Notes under the pieces: generated by a model
Databases searched by the model: none
Seen by the model: the letters and a program-made list of their open reading frames with translations, nothing else
What the model was told of the DNA's origin: nothing
Shown here: in pieces, positions 13,966-29,200 of the stretch
Numbering within the stretch: the first letter of the stretch is position 1
Layout of the letters: every line of letters starts with the position of its first letter
Program-made: the position numbers and the translations under genes
DNA from: Parietaria judaica
Taxonomy: Eukaryota; Streptophyta; Magnoliopsida; Rosales; Urticaceae
Direction of reading: 5' to 3'
Length of the DNA stretch: 64,000 nt
NCBI GenBank assembly: GCA_954871525.1
Contig: OX940863.1
Coordinates: 22,208,001-22,272,000 of the forward strand

Positions 13966-14478
13966 TAATAACTATCAACATGAAATCAAGTGTAGGGATC
14001 TAGGAATAATTTCTACATGACTTCTTAGTATGATAAGGTTTTCTTAAATTAGCATTATCTGTTACATTTTTAATTAATTGAATTTTTGAAGCAAGTGACC
14101 CAACAAGTATTTAAACCAAGTAAAACAAGTTAACATGTCGAAATCTTTAGACCCATTCAATATACTTCTTCTTTTCTTAACTAATCCATTAATAATTGTG
14201 TTGACCTTCATTAATTAATTAATAACTATAAACACGCGGACCATTTAAACATAAAATAAAAAATACCATAGAAGTTTCCGACTTTCTTCGAATCTTCTTT
14301 TTCTCAAGTATATGTTTGGTTAATAAAAGTTAGATAAAATATTGGAATTTATATTAGACTTTATCTTGAATCCGGATATATTGCCAATAATATAACGAAA
14401 CGGAATATGATTCTTTTGCCTTTTTTCTTGTTAACTTTCTCTTACTTGTTCATGACACATAGGAGATGTATGATATTT

Positions 14479-15046
14479 ACGTAAGAATTAATACTCGATA
14501 AATTAATAACCTCGATTAAATAATAATTTTGTCCGGTCCCGAATCGGGCCTAACTAGCTATAATTTATTAAATTTATTAGATAATCATTTTTAAGAAGTA
14601 TATAGGTCCTAACTTATATAAATTAATAATCCGTATAAAAATAATAATATTACATATATATACTTATGAAATTACTATAAATAAAATATAACATTGCATA
14701 ACTAGTTATAAAATCATATTTAATAAAAACAAATTACACTAATTACCTAATTATACAATATTTTTAAAATATAATTATGAAGGTATTTGCCTATTTTTGA
14801 AATTTATGTCTCATGTTTAACTTCAACTTTAAGCTTTAGCATAGCATTAAGAAGGTCTGATATTGTATTTTCGTGATGTAAACAAAATTGTTCAATCTCT
14901 ATTTTAGTAGTATCATCTTCAATATTCTTGACATATCATATAGGAGTTTTATAATGAAAATATAACTAATACTTTATAAATTAATAATTAAATAGTATAA
15001 TAAATTTTGACGGTCTCAAAATTATTGATTTATAAAGGTTTTACTG
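14479..15046. mobile_element. Emigrant/Lemi1-like pogo MITE, copy 1
   Basis: The right end reads TTTATAAAGGTTTTACTG, the reverse complement of CAGTAAAACCT..., the known end of plant pogo-type Emigrant/Lemi1 elements. The left end is degraded but keeps CTCGATAAATTAATAACCTCG. The body matches 37229-37590, including GTCCCGAATCGGGCCTAACTAG. There is no coding capacity. Confidence 0.75.
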
Positions 15047-16245
15047 TGTATATAATATATATATATATATATATATAAATGACGAGAAATAAAGGATATT
15101 TACAAATGTCTTAAATGAGTAAGGATAAAGGTACATTTAGTATACTCTAAACTCTACATCATTTGCTATAAAATTAATTTTTAATTCACCAAAGTCTATA
15201 AGTTGATTTTATTTTTATTTGTAGTTGCTCATTCATATTTGTTTGATAGTTTCATTTGATTGGATAATCCGTGGTCAGCACAAAAATAAAATACTATTTA
15301 AAACCCTTAACGAATATTTCCAAGAAACTACTCAGCCATTCAATTTTCTAAAACCTACTCATGTGACCATGTCCATTTTTTAACTAGTTTATCCCTATTT
15401 CATAAACAAGAGCTAAAAATAAATGTCCATGAAAAAAAAAAAAACAATAGCGTTAATAAAAATCCATTAGCCACAATATTTTGAATATAATTTTTCCAAA
15501 GAAAAATTAAGTAATTGATAGCTAACATCTTATTATTACCTGTATATATATTAGATGCTAGAATTCACTATATTATGCATAAATTGATTATATTATATCC
15601 ACATTGATAATATGGCGATCTTACCTTGATATATGTAAAATAATATTTCAACTTGGTTATACATACAATATATCCTACAACAACTATATACTATAATATC
15701 TATCGAGAATTGGTCGGAATATCTAGCTCAATCTCTGTCGTGGACAATATATATACACTTTTTTTAATCATTCAATGACTAGTTCTCTATGATACCTTAG
15801 GTAGAATGCGTAAGCAACTTGAGGTAAAAGTATCCAAGTTGTAGTCAATTTGAGAAGAGAGTAGTTACGTTCTTTTTGTAACGGACGATGTACACAAATA
15901 AAATAAAAGGATGCGACTAGAAATTTCGTTGAAGTTGAACTGCCGTATCTTTGACACACGGCGGAACCTTAACGGAAGAGACAACATGTGGACAGAATTG
16001 TGTGGTAGCAATTTTATTTCATTTGGTGTGTTGCCCAAAGAACTTGGGTAGTTTGAGTACAACTTAAGTACTTTTACTTCAATTATCCAAATATATTATT
16101 ATATACCTAGGAATTATCTCAACAAGCAAACATATATGGTACTTGGTCTTCATTTATAGACAACACTAAATACACAATATTAATCATATGTTGTCCAAGT
16201 CTAAGAGACAAAAATTAGCCTTATTATCTCTTTAGATTTCTAAAT
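15047..16245. other. Upstream region of the second peroxidase, no gene seen
   Basis: AT-rich, with a (TA)n tract at about 15054-15077. Short minus-strand open frames around 15770-16060 show no recognisable domain and were not called. Confidence 0.4.
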
Positions 16246-16255
16246 CTATAAATAG
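16246..16255 (+). promoter_or_regulatory. TATA box of the second peroxidase gene
   Basis: CTATAAATAG lies 112 bases upstream of the ATG at 16358, nearly the same motif and spacing as in the first peroxidase gene. Confidence 0.65.
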
Positions 16256-16357
16256 TGGTTATTATCAAGTTTAATCACATACCAAATATCTAATTTAATT
16301 AGCTAAGGAAGGTAACAATATACATTAACGGCTCAATCAAAACCAGCCTTTGAGCAA

Positions 16358-17765
<1,408 letters not shown>

Positions 17766-18299
17766 ACTGTTAAAGAAACAAGTGTGTGTGTGTGTGTTTT
17801 CAATTACTAAACTTGAAATAATTAAATACTAGTGATGTGTGGTTCTATCTTCTATGAATAATTTAATGTGATCATGACATGAATGGATATATGGGACAGT
17901 TAATGATCATTTTGTAATAATTGAGAGAGTTATGTAACTGTTATTTGATATGGCAATCGTATACTATTGAGTATTGAATATATATGGTGTATTTTCAATG
18001 TAATTTTTTTTTTTTAATTTTGGAAGAAAAATGGTATATTACATATTTACATGGTTAATCGAGGCATAAGTTCGTAAACTTAGGTTAAGTGAGGTTGCAT
18101 GAGTTCAAACTCATTTAATAACGGCATATGTATGTAACGTTAGCTAAAATGAGCTGTTTTTTTTTTTCATCCAATTTTAACCAATGTCCATGTGGCATTT
18201 CCACGTCATCTACCTCACTTGGCATTTCCACGTCATCTGCCACGTGGTTGAGGCATGCCAGCAAATGCCGCATAAAACCAAGCCCCAAAATGTATACAA
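17766..18299. other. 3' flank of the second peroxidase
   Basis: A (GT)n run at 17782-17797 lies in the probable 3' UTR. Around 18060-18125 a GAGTTCAAACTC B-box-like word with flanking AT-rich DNA could be an old SINE head. This is not proven. Confidence 0.3.
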
Positions 18300-18545
18300 A
18301 AAACCTATCCGGGTTTTAGTTTTTTTATTTTATTTTAAAAAACCCGGATACGGATATATCCGGGGACCGGGAAAAAAAATCCCTGATATATCCGGATCCG
18401 GGTTTTTATTTGTTTTTTTTTTTTTTAAATCCCGGATATTTATATATCCGGGTTGTAAAAAACCCGGATACCAAAATATCCGGATCCGGATATTTCGGTA
18501 TCCGGTTTTTTTTTTTTTTTTTTTTTTTTGCGAATCCGGGTTTAA
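18300..18545. repeat. Cluster of CCGGATAT palindromes
   Basis: CCGGATA / TATCCGG words in both orientations (AACCCGGATA, GATATATCCGGGG, ATCCGGATCCGGG, CCCGGATATTTATATATCCGG, TATCCGGATCCGGATA) are packed into about 240 bases, separated by T runs. They can form several alternative hairpins. The class is unknown. Confidence 0.6.
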
Positions 18546-18677
18546 CCTGGTTCGCACATTTTGGGGTTTACATAAAACCAATCTCTTGAATTTGCTCATT
18601 AAACACCATAATTATTCACACACCCAAAAAAAAATGCAAAATCCAAAATCTAACTACAATAATTCATCAAGCATAAA

Positions 18678-19739
18678 GGCTGTGTTTGGTACGTATCTGC
18701 AAAAGTGTTTTTGACTTTTTGTTGCTTTTGTTTTGTTTTCGTTTTCTTCCAATCCTACACAATTTCAAGATGAAGTAAAAAGCTGTTTTTGTGTTTCTTC
18801 ACTCATTTTTTTCTTATCAATGTTTTCTTCTCTTTCAGTGCTGACAGTTCGACTCTTCACCAAGCCGACTTTTGCCTTGCACTTCCATCTCGCCGCCGAC
18901 TGTTCTTTTCGCCGGTTGCTCGAACTCGCCGCCGTCTTCCAGTGCCGACTTCTGACATCGCCACTTTCCTCCACCGTGCGCCATCAGTTCGAGCTCGCCA
19001 CCATCCTCCATCAAGCTCTGACTTTCGACCTCGTCACCGCCCCCCAACAAGCTCCGATTCCGACCTCGCCTTGGGCCTCCACTGAACGTCGCACTGAGCC
19101 ACTGACTGCTTAATTAACGCCAAAACTGTCGCCGCCTGAGACGCCAACGCCGACTCTGACCCGACTACAACGCCGACTCTTTTCCGTTTTAGACTTCTCC
19201 CCGATTTTTTTTTATTTTTTTTTTATCATTTCTATTGTACTAAAGAAGGTGATTGTTTTGATCTCTGTGATGTTGGGAAGTAACTCTTTTTGTGCGATGA
19301 ATATCGGAAAAATAAATATGACCATGGGAAAAATGAATATGAACCACTTTGAGTGGTTGTTAATATGCAATTCTTGCCAATATAATGCTCGATAAAATGT
19401 TTGTTAAAACTAGTGGTGTAAAATGACATTAGCTTAATAGCTTTTTTTTTTTTTTTTATACTTTTAATATATATATACATATATATATAGTATAAGATAT
19501 AATTTACACCATTATATTTTATTATAAATGTAATTATATTTTTTAATTATGCATTAATGGTTTTATAATTGAAACATATATCAAACAGTTATTCAGTTTT
19601 TTCATTTTCATAAATAAGAAAATTAAAATCAGTACCAAACAATCACTTACAAACAACTGCAAAACAATTTTACACTGCACCTATAAAATTCTGAATCGAA
19701 AAAACAAAACACAGTTTGAGTTCACCACCAAACACAGCC
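18678..19739. mobile_element. Harbinger/Tourist-like or hAT-like non-autonomous element (1062 bp)
   Basis: It is bounded by 13-bp perfect inverted repeats, GGCTGTGTTTGGT and ACCAAACACAGCC, typical of PIF/Harbinger-type MITEs. The flanking AAA on both sides could be a 3-bp target duplication but is ambiguous. The interior 18830-19195 is strikingly GC-rich, with repeated CGCC and GCCGAC words and no recognisable protein. It could be a captured fragment of host DNA. Confidence 0.65.
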
Positions 19740-22122
19740 AAAATTCCTCTAATGTTTTTCTCTAATAGTTCCATTTGTAAAGTGAAAACACTTATGTAAT
19801 TAATTACCAGACAGTCCCTAAGTTATTAGTGTTCTCTTGTATGAAAGAGCTACTTCTGTCTTTATTTATAACTTGTCTTTATTTATAACATGGATTCTCT
19901 TTGACGCTTTAACTCTTTGTTCATTAGAAAATTGAAAAATATAAAATAGTAGGAAATGAGAATTCATTTGCTCTTATTGTGATGACCCGTGAATTCTTGA
20001 ATGGAAAGTAAATCGCGAACTCGGTGTAGTAGATGATGGAGACGGCTGCACGCATGAGATAATGAAGAGATGATGACATACATGATCTGAAAAATTCATA
20101 TTTTTATCAACGTCATTTCATAATCGTATTTAGAACCTACTACCACGATGAAACGTCATAGCATACCTTTATGCGTCGTCGGTCTGCCTGACATAACGAA
20201 TAACTTCCTTATGATTTTCCCGGACTTCTGTTATTTTCTTGGAGAGCGGACGAAAAAAATATGTTGGCGCTCGCGCTCGGCACGGCGAAGAGGATCACCA
20301 GCGACGATTAAAACAGATTTGTGGAGCAGGAAGATGAAATAAAAACGAATATTTCAAATGCTAATGCAGCAATATGAGATTTTGTGAGATAATATTTTAT
20401 ATAAATATTAGAGAATTTGCAACGTTAAAAGTGTTAAAAAAGAAAAAGTCTCGTGAACTCCCCTTTTAGGTTATAGCATGAAGCTTCTCTAAAAAAAAAG
20501 GTTACAACTTGAAGCGTGAAAGGACATACAAATTTAAAATTAATTACTACTCTTTAATGTGACAGTTAATAAAAAAAACATGGTTACTTGTTAAATTTGT
20601 CATTCTTCAATATCTTTTGTAATTATAATAATTCTGACTTTCTCTCTTCCATACTCCTTAGTGTAAAGCATTAAATAGATTAAGTGGTATGTATTTGCAC
20701 AATACGTTTTCAATTATTATGAGACATTAAATGGAAGATCGTGAGGAAGTGATCTTCATGGGACATTAGCTTGATAAACTTAAAAAATCAAGTATTGTTG
20801 TTTCAATATTTTGCCATGTCATTAACAAAAAACTGTCTTTTTATAGACATATAGATAGATTGATTACTTGTGTTATGCCTATCGACATAATACTGATACG
20901 AAATATTTTATTATATATAGGGCTCTTTTTATTCCAAGAAGTAATAGATTAACAACTACATTAATTGGCTCAAAACTGTAACATAGCTTCTCCACATTTA
21001 TTTGGCTATACCAAAATACCAATAAAATGTTTTATGAAACTGTTAACATTCAAAACTGTAAAAAGTTTTGTTGATTAAGTGCATTTTGAAAAAAGAGCTT
21101 CACAAAACTATTGAAACACTTTGTAACTAATTTACAAAATGATTATATGATTATAACACACCATTAATTAATTTTAAAACTATTATTTTGTCCATTTTCT
21201 ATTCATAAACCGTGATTTTAGGTTGAGAAATCTGTTTTATGAGAAAATCTTTACACTTCCCAAACATCAATTCTAATTGAGCAAAATTGGGAACTAATAA
21301 ATCAGTAACTGCAAATTACTCTATCACCGCTAAAAAATCTGAATGGACTAATTATTATCTTTTCGTAAGTGCGTCATTCTTTTACGTATGTCATTGATTA
21401 TTATATAAACATTACATATATAATATATAAGAAATAGAAGTCCATATATAAAAGCCAACTCTGTCAACTAAATTATTTCACAACTTTGAAGATATTCAAT
21501 GACCCAAAAAAATCACGTTTCCAATTTTTAAGACTTTGATCCTTGTAACACATTTATCATATAGCATAAAATAAAAATACAACTGAATTCATGAATAAAA
21601 TTAACAAATAAAGCAATTGCAGAAGAAATGTGTAAGCTCGCAAGAGCCGAATCGTTGAATTTACCAAAATTCTGCCACAGGATTACACGATTAAAAGCCA
21701 GAGAAACAATATATATTTATAGATCAGAGGATGGTATCAATACAAACATTGTTGTTTGTATTAACGCCGATGATGTCATAGGATGGTAATAGAGCGAGCG
21801 AGGACTGCACCGCGCTTCGCACGAATTAACCAGCAACATATTCATGACGGGAGATTGATGAAGATGGAATCTGTTTTTGACAATTGGCGAGACGGAGCAG
21901 TGAAGCTGGAGCAGAGAATCCCGGGCGAGTTTCCCAATCGCAAGGCTTGGAGCTTGATTTTTTTTTTCTTTTCAGAATTCGATCGCCTGAAATATGACAA
22001 TAGACGTTCTTCATGGCAGTACCTTCAAAATTGATGTTGATGCCAAAAGGTAAATCTTTAAGCTGGTTCGTCTCCCTCTAGGAGAGCTGTAGATAAAGAA
22101 AACTTTTATATATATATATATA
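19740..22122. other. Intergenic, no supported gene
   Basis: Short open frames at 20148-20342 and 21783-22034 have no recognisable domain. The second lies in a GC-richer island (21780-21950) interrupted downstream by the hAT insertion at 22123, so a broken small gene cannot be excluded. Confidence 0.3.
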
Positions 22123-23159
22123 CAGGGGCGAAGCCAGAAAAAATTATGAGAGGGGGCGAGATTTTTTTTAAATTTTAAAATCAAACGAGTCGACATTGAA
22201 ATTACTAACATTTATTGTAATTTAATTATCTCTTACGAAAGTTCTTGGTATGAAAGTGGTTTATAATTTCTTATTATCATCAGAATTTTCCTCAACGGAT
22301 TTTCATGTTTGTAATATTAATATAAGATGATATCTCATCCAAAATTAAAGGCTTTTTACATAGTGTAAATTATTGATTAATGGTGCACAATTTTTTTTAA
22401 GTATTAAATATAAAATATATCTATTGAACAGTCACCGAGTTAAAATACTAGTCCAGCTGAGACATTAACTGATTACATCTACGTTATAATTTCTTAATTT
22501 TAATTTTTTATAACTTGTTGAAGTATAAAGATTATAAAATATTGAAAATGTAATATAATATATTGATATATCATTATATTTGACAAAAAACAGTAAAAAG
22601 ATTCAAATAAAATAACAAAACTTAATCTATCTATAATTAACTATCTTGAAATATAATATTTATTTAAAGAGTCGTACAAAGATAATTCAATAATTTATAA
22701 TAAAAAAGAGCATATTGCTATTCTTTTTAATAGAATTCAATAAAATTTGAGAAGCTAATAAAAATAATAATTATACTCCAAATTTGAGTAACTAAAAATA
22801 TACGTGTAGGATGCAGACTTACTTTTATAGTATTATTCACAATTAAGTAATGTAGAAAAAATGGTTTTTGCTTACCTACAGATCTTAACTCTAGCTTTCT
22901 ATAGTAGGTATATGTAAAAAAAAATTATGCATCTTAGGAGTAGGAAGGAATCGAACCCACATCTTCCATGCATAAAAGACCTTTAAAGGCAACAACTATA
23001 CCAGTGAGACAAAGATGTCTAGTTTAAGGCTTTGGAATTTTTATTTACTAAATAATATTTCATTAAAATTGTATATATATATATATATATATTAAAATAA
23101 CGCGCCGAAACCGAGTGGGGGCGGCCGATCCCGCTAGGCCCAACGTAGTTTCACCCCTG
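22123..23159. mobile_element. Non-autonomous hAT element, CAGGGGCG family (1037 bp)
   Basis: The left end is CAGGGGCGAAGCCAG and the right end is GTAGTTTCACCCCTG. The 8-bp flanking repeat TATATATA (22115-22122, 23160-23167) fits a hAT target duplication but lies in TA-rich DNA. Subterminal GAGGGGGCGAG and GTGGGGGCGGCCG blocks match the element at 36410. Near the right end (22943-23020, minus strand) is a tRNA-like stretch with CACTGGTATAGTTGTTG and GTGGGTTCGATTCC. Confidence 0.88.
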
Positions 23160-23167
23160 TATATATA

Positions 23168-23761
23168 CATACATCACATAGACGGCGAAGGGCCCGGAAG
23201 TCCAGAGAGATGGCAACGACGGAGGCTGCAAAGTCGAGAGAGGGGAGAGAGACTAAGAGTCGAACTAAGTGGAGTCAGGGTTGCCGGACAACTGGCCATA
23301 AACAATTAAATTGAATAACGATTACAATGCCAATAATCAAAGCAAAATAACCGGAAAAAATTTAACGAAAATCTGTGAGATAATAAACTCACCGTGGAGT
23401 CAGGCATGAAGAGACGCTGCTAGAGAAAAGAGAGAGTTTTCTTTCTGCTCCATCAAAAGCGATCAATGGGTTCGAGAGATGAAGGTTTTCGTCGTTGCGG
23501 ACAAAAAAACCTCCTAGCAACCCCTCGGAAATCTTCCAAAAAAGAAATGACCGTAAAGACCAAACTTGTAGCTCTGATGCAGCAAGTCGGCAACGTCTGC
23601 AACGACGAATGGAGCGACAATACAGAGAGATGAGAGACTGTTAATCACCGCAACTTAGCAACGCGACGTCAAGGTCGAGAGAAGGAGAGTAGAAGCCGAG
23701 AGAAAGAGATCGACCAAGTGACGGTGTGTCGACAGACCAATATAACCAACCGATCGAGGCT

Positions 23762-23802
<41 letters not shown>

Positions 23803-24509
23803 TGCAGAGCTTTCAAGCAGAGAAAGAAAGATCGACCGGAATGAGACCAACGAATGAAAGAAAACTTTTGTTTGCTTTTTAATGTTTCACCTCCACAGCT
23901 CACATCACAGCACCTTTTGGAATTCTTGGAGAAAAAATTTCAGACACACCTTTTGGAATTCTTTTGCTATATTAGAAGAAGAATACAAAGCAAAATAATT
24001 ATGATAGCATTTAATTAAATCTACCATCTACAATTACGAATAGCAACGTAAATAGGCTGAAGAGTAATGACTAAAATATATAGAGAGAAGTAATTCAGAG
24101 AGAGTAATCGGAAGAGTGCAATAAATAAATTTGTTATTAAAAAAATTGTAAATTCTAAAAATTGGTAGCTTTTTAAGCTACTAATTTATTGTGGGTGAGA
24201 TTATATGGGTGAGATTTTGCTTTTATATATATATATATAGATTATGCATACAGTATTACACTAATATTATTATCAAATTATTAATTATTAAATATGTTAA
24301 TTCATTAAACTCTATCATTAATCAATCTAGTATATAGTAATGAAAACATATTCGTTCAGAAAAGATTAATTTTTAATTGAAATAACACTAAGTCAGACGA
24401 AGTTGGAAATTTGAGGATTTACTTTGATGAGAATTTATAATTGGAGCAATTTCGGTAAATCACTGAGATTAAATACATAAGTAATAATCAACTGTTATAA
24501 ATTGTAACT
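23168..24509. other. Intergenic; GC-richer 23170-23660, (GA)n at 23766-23799
   Basis: The stretch 23170-23660 has near-genic composition but no domain in any frame. A (GA)n microsatellite follows. It could be leader sequence of an unrecognised minus-strand gene, but I cannot support a model. Confidence 0.3.
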
Positions 24510-24514
24510 AAATA

Positions 24515-25145
24515 TGATAGAACCTTTGCGGTGCGATTGATTCACAGTATTTATTATAGAATCATGTAATTAGTATAATTGACTAATTAATATATTAATT
24601 ACATATATACATTTCCTTAATAAGATGATATCTTTCATAATAAAGAAACTTACCGATTATATGAGATACACATTAATGGAGATTATTCTCCTTAATGGTG
24701 ATTATTCTCATTGATGGAGATGATTCTCATCTCCCTATAAATAGAGAATTCGACCACCTCATTCCACACACCATAGAAAGAGTTCGAATTCTACTATTCC
24801 CGAGAGAGTCTTTGTCCGTTTCCAATCGCTGATTAGGAACTAGTATTCTGATCCGACAATTTTTCTTCTCCTAGAGAAGTTCCGTTAGCGATGTGGCGGA
24901 CTACGGAGAGGCCGAACACTTGAGTGGCTCGTGATCTCCTAGAAGGCGTGGTGAAGGCGACGACGTGAAGAAAATCCTCCGACGAACACTCGGAGATCCA
25001 GTTATAAAAAGAATCAAAGTAATCGCCAGAGAAATCATTATCTATCCAAGTAAGTCCAATTTATTATTTATCTAGATCCGTATGTTTTCTAGGATTCTTC
25101 AGAATTTCCGCTTCCGGAAATGAGAAATCTTAGAAAAACCCAACA
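24515..25145 (+). mobile_element. Solo LTR, copia-like (631 bp)
   Basis: It begins TGATAGAACC and ends AACCCAACA, flanked by the exact 5-bp duplication AAATA (24510-24514, 25146-25150). A TATA box, CTATAAATAG (24735-24744), is followed by a GC-richer transcribed-type region, giving plus orientation. There is no internal retrotransposon sequence on either side, so it is the product of LTR-LTR recombination. Confidence 0.88.
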
Positions 25146-25669
25146 AAATATTCAGCGGCTGAACCTGAAAGATTAATAGTTTTGACTTTTGATGATAGTA
25201 TATTATTACATATTCCTAAATTGACTACTTGAAACGTATAAAAATAAACAAGGAATACGTGCGGCATAAGTATCTAATTTTGTATTAAGTGTGTCAGAAT
25301 AATTTCATTGTTTTAGTGGCAATAGTACTTAGAAAAAGCAGTGTCAAGGTCCAACTCCTTCCATTATAAAAGATACGTTTACGTCTCAAGTAATGTTTTT
25401 AGAGTTTGATCATAAAAGTATCCATTGTTTTGTATCATTTAGATACTATTACCTAAAAATATTGAGAATATATCGACGCACTTCATAAAGAATTGGGTTT
25501 TTATGTTGTAGATATTCTTAAAATAATGACTCGAGCCTAAACATGATTATTTGGTGTCTCTTCAAAATACCCTTTTGGACAATATTGGACAAACCAGAAT
25601 TCAAACTAAATTCTGTTGGCCACGAGAAAACATATCGAAAGACTTTTATTTAATCTATAATTAAAAATA

Positions 25670-26275
25670 TTCTAATACTAGATTATAGCCCACTGAAACC
25701 CAAAGCAATCAAACTACTGTATTAAAAAGCAAGGGTGATATCAGAATTGAAAATCGGGATTGTAGCCTTTTTCTGTCCCGTTTCCTGGAAGAAGATAGTG
25801 AGAAGAAAAATAAATTAAAGTAAAACCCATATTTGAAGGAAATATTTATATATATATATTTAAAATTGGAAATTGGGACAGAAAACACGAATTTTAGGAT
25901 CTAACACGGACCTAATCAGTTCTTGAACCGGGATCCAGGACGTCTTGGTTACCGATTTAAAATAAAAATCTCTGATTTTGGGCTAAAATCATGCTAGGAT
26001 CGAGCGTGAGACCGGGGGAAAAGGGAAATCGAGTACAAAATTTTAAGGCGTAGATTTAACCAAAAGGGTTCCAACCATGGAACACAATTGAGTCTTGAAA
26101 TGATAATACTATAATATAGCCCACCGTAACCCAAAACGATCAGACTATATTTAAAACCATGGAACATCAACACCAAGAAGAAATTTCAATAGATTCAACC
26201 ATTATATTTTTTTTTATATATATATATATATATATTACACATTAAATCTCTATAGATTCAACCATAGATATTACT
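25670..26275 (+). promoter_or_regulatory. Upstream region of the aminotransferase gene with duplicated segment
   Basis: A roughly 45-bp block containing TATAGCCCACTGAAACCCAA (25685) recurs diverged as TATAGCCCACCGTAACCCAA (26116). A 14-bp direct repeat, ATAGATTCAACCAT, brackets a TA-rich segment just before the start codon (26190 and 26252). No clear TATA box can be singled out in the TA run at 26218-26236. Confidence 0.4.
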
Positions 26276-29200
26276 ATGCAGTACCTAAAATGCATGTCCT
26301 CAAACACAAAACTCACGAGAGTAATAAGACTCTTGTCGACCTCACGAGCAAGGCCGTGGTGGGAGCACGTGAGGCCTGCTTCTGCAGACCCCGTCTCCGC
26401 CGCTACCGAGGCTTTTCTCGCGGACACAAACCCCAACAAGATCAACCTCGGACTGGTAAGTTTGTTTCTATGTTTGTGAAGGTTTGATTTTTTTTTTATT
26501 TTTTTTTTAAATGAATGTAAGTGTTTTATAAATAGGGGGGTTATAGAGATGAAAATGGAAAGTTAGTTATTCTTCAGTGTGTTAGAGAGGCTGAGGCCAA
26601 GATTGCAGGTTCAGAGTTCTGGTAAGTTCTCCAAGCCCTCTTTTATTACACGGATAACTGCGGCATAAATATCAAAACTTTTAATTATGCAAAATAAATA
26701 TATAAGATTGTGAAATTTGTGTTTTTGATTGATTTTGTTCCATGTGTCTTCATTAATATTGAATTTTTTTAATATGTATAGAGCTCAAATTAACACTTAT
26801 AATTTATTTTTTTAATTTTTTGATATATCTCATGCTAAAGACATCCATAAGATTTTTTTATATATATGCTTAACGTCAACGAGGCATAACTAGAAGAGAA
26901 AAAAAAACAATTAAAAATGCGAATTTTCATAACTTTGGATATTTATTATCGAATATTTTGGATTATGCTGCACAAATTTAAAAAACTTGAGTACTTTTTG
27001 TCGCAATTACCTTTTATTTTATACACACGCGTGCACTATTACTTTGTTGCTATTGGTTGAAATATATTTGTAATTAGTAATTTAGTTCAATTTATAATAA
27101 TGGGTGTTATTTATGATAGATATAGTGGGTCTTTTTGTTGAATTTTTTTTTAAGTTCTTCATGTATGTATTTTTATCCTTTTCCTTTTTTTCCTTTTTTT
27201 TTTTCTATCAAGAAAAGCTCTAAGTACTTTCGGTGCAAACTTTCCTTTCATTTCCTGTTAATGTCGTTTATCGATACTAGTGTCGTTTACACATGTATTG
27301 AAATCGTATCGTTTACAAATATTAGTGTCGTTCCATTGAAGCTTAAATAGGCGTGCAAATTTTCTTCAATTCGCTGCTAAAATTTCTAACACATGTGCAG
27401 GGGGTCGACTTCTATGGCGGCCTGTGAAAATTTTGTCGAAGAGAGCCTGAATTTGGCTTACGAAAAACGCTCCGATGTGAGGGAACGACTCGCTGGAGTT
27501 CAAGCGCTCTCCGGCACGGGAGCTTGCCGGCTCTTCGCCGAGCTCCAAAGGCGCTCGTACCCGCGATCACCAATTTACTTGCCTGACCCAACTTGGCATA
27601 AGTAAGTTTCTAATGCGAGCTAACCTAATCAAACAATGTCAATATGTCTAGTTCATTTACTCAAAACTACGATAATTGAAATAAATTGTTGGAGCCACGT
27701 GATAAAAATAATATTAAGATAAAATACTCACTTTACTAAAGGGTCCGTTTGTTTACATTAAGATTAAGACGTCTGAATCTGAATGCACATCTGAATAATA
27801 AGATGTGACATCTGAATCTGAATGACAGATAATTAAGTGTGTTTTTTAAGATCTAAATGCAGATCTGAATAAAATTTTTCTTGTAAAAATTAAATTTTAT
27901 TATACACCTTTATATATACGGTTATTTTTAATAATAATAATAATTAAAATTAAAATAATTTATTTAATAATATCCAATTATTTTATTTTTCATAAAATTT
28001 CCATTGAAAATATTTTATAATAACACATAAATATAATAAATTTTTAAAAATTTATTTGAAAAATTGTACACTATAAAAAATTATATCGTCTATTAAATTA
28101 TTTATGATAATTAATTATATGTAAATTTTTTTAATGATTATTTAATTAATTATATTAATAAATTTGGAAATATGTAAATTTAAACGTAAATATATATATA
28201 TATATATATATATCCATTAAAAATATAATATATATATATATATATATATCCATTAAAAATATAATATATATATATATATATATCCATTAAAAATATATAA
28301 TATATATATATAAACTAATTGATATATTTGATAACTTTTAATTACAAATTCTTGATAATTTTTTTACTTTAATATATTTTTTAAACGTAATATATTTTTA
28401 TTATATTATAAATTTGGAAATATGTAAATTTAAACGTAAATACATATATATCCATTAAAAAAACGTAAATATATATATAAACTAATTGATATATTTGACA
28501 ACTTTTAATTACAAATTCCTAATAATTTTTTTATTTTAATTTTTTTAATATATTTTCTATATATTTTCGAAACTAATTTTTTTTAAAAAGCGTCAAAAAT
28601 ATATCTTCCCACCTATCAATGGATTCATCTAGTCGTAACCTTTCCAACGGTATATCATATGAGTCAATCCGATGCTCGGTTTAAGAGTTATGGAGTTTTA
28701 AAGTTTTAAGGAGTAGAGAGAAAAATAAATTTGGAGAGAGAATATGAGGAGAGAACTGAACGTGAAATGCCAAAATATAGCTCTTAATGGATAAGACTTG
28801 AGTGTAGATCCTACCGAATAAGTGGATAATCAGACTCATTAAGATGTTTAGTAAGAAAAAAAACAAATACACTTAATGACTCTAAATCTGACCCATTAAG
28901 ATTAAGAGGTTCATTAAGTGCAAACAAACACAGCCTAAAAAGAAAAAAGCATAAGGAATCGGTGGACCGAGTCTGTCTCGTAATAACCACGGTGTCTGTG
29001 CAGCCACAAGAGCATTTGGAGCGACGCCGGAATCACCCCAAGAACCTACCGGTACTACGATCCCGACACGAAGAGCTTGAACTTTGGTGGACTGATCAAC
29101 GATATCAAGGTCTTCGATGACATGAATGATCCGCGGCTTCATGTTTCAAGCTTTATGAAAAAATGAAACCCTAGTAGCTCACCGATTTACTTTGTTTTCT

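Noticed and set aside
18733..19113. Open frames in the GC-rich centre of the Harbinger-like element
   Set aside because: Low-complexity Ser/Arg/Pro-rich frames open in several registers, no domain.
28195..28310. CRISPR-like array
   Set aside because: Units are TA microsatellite-based tandem repeats in a plant intron with no unique spacers.
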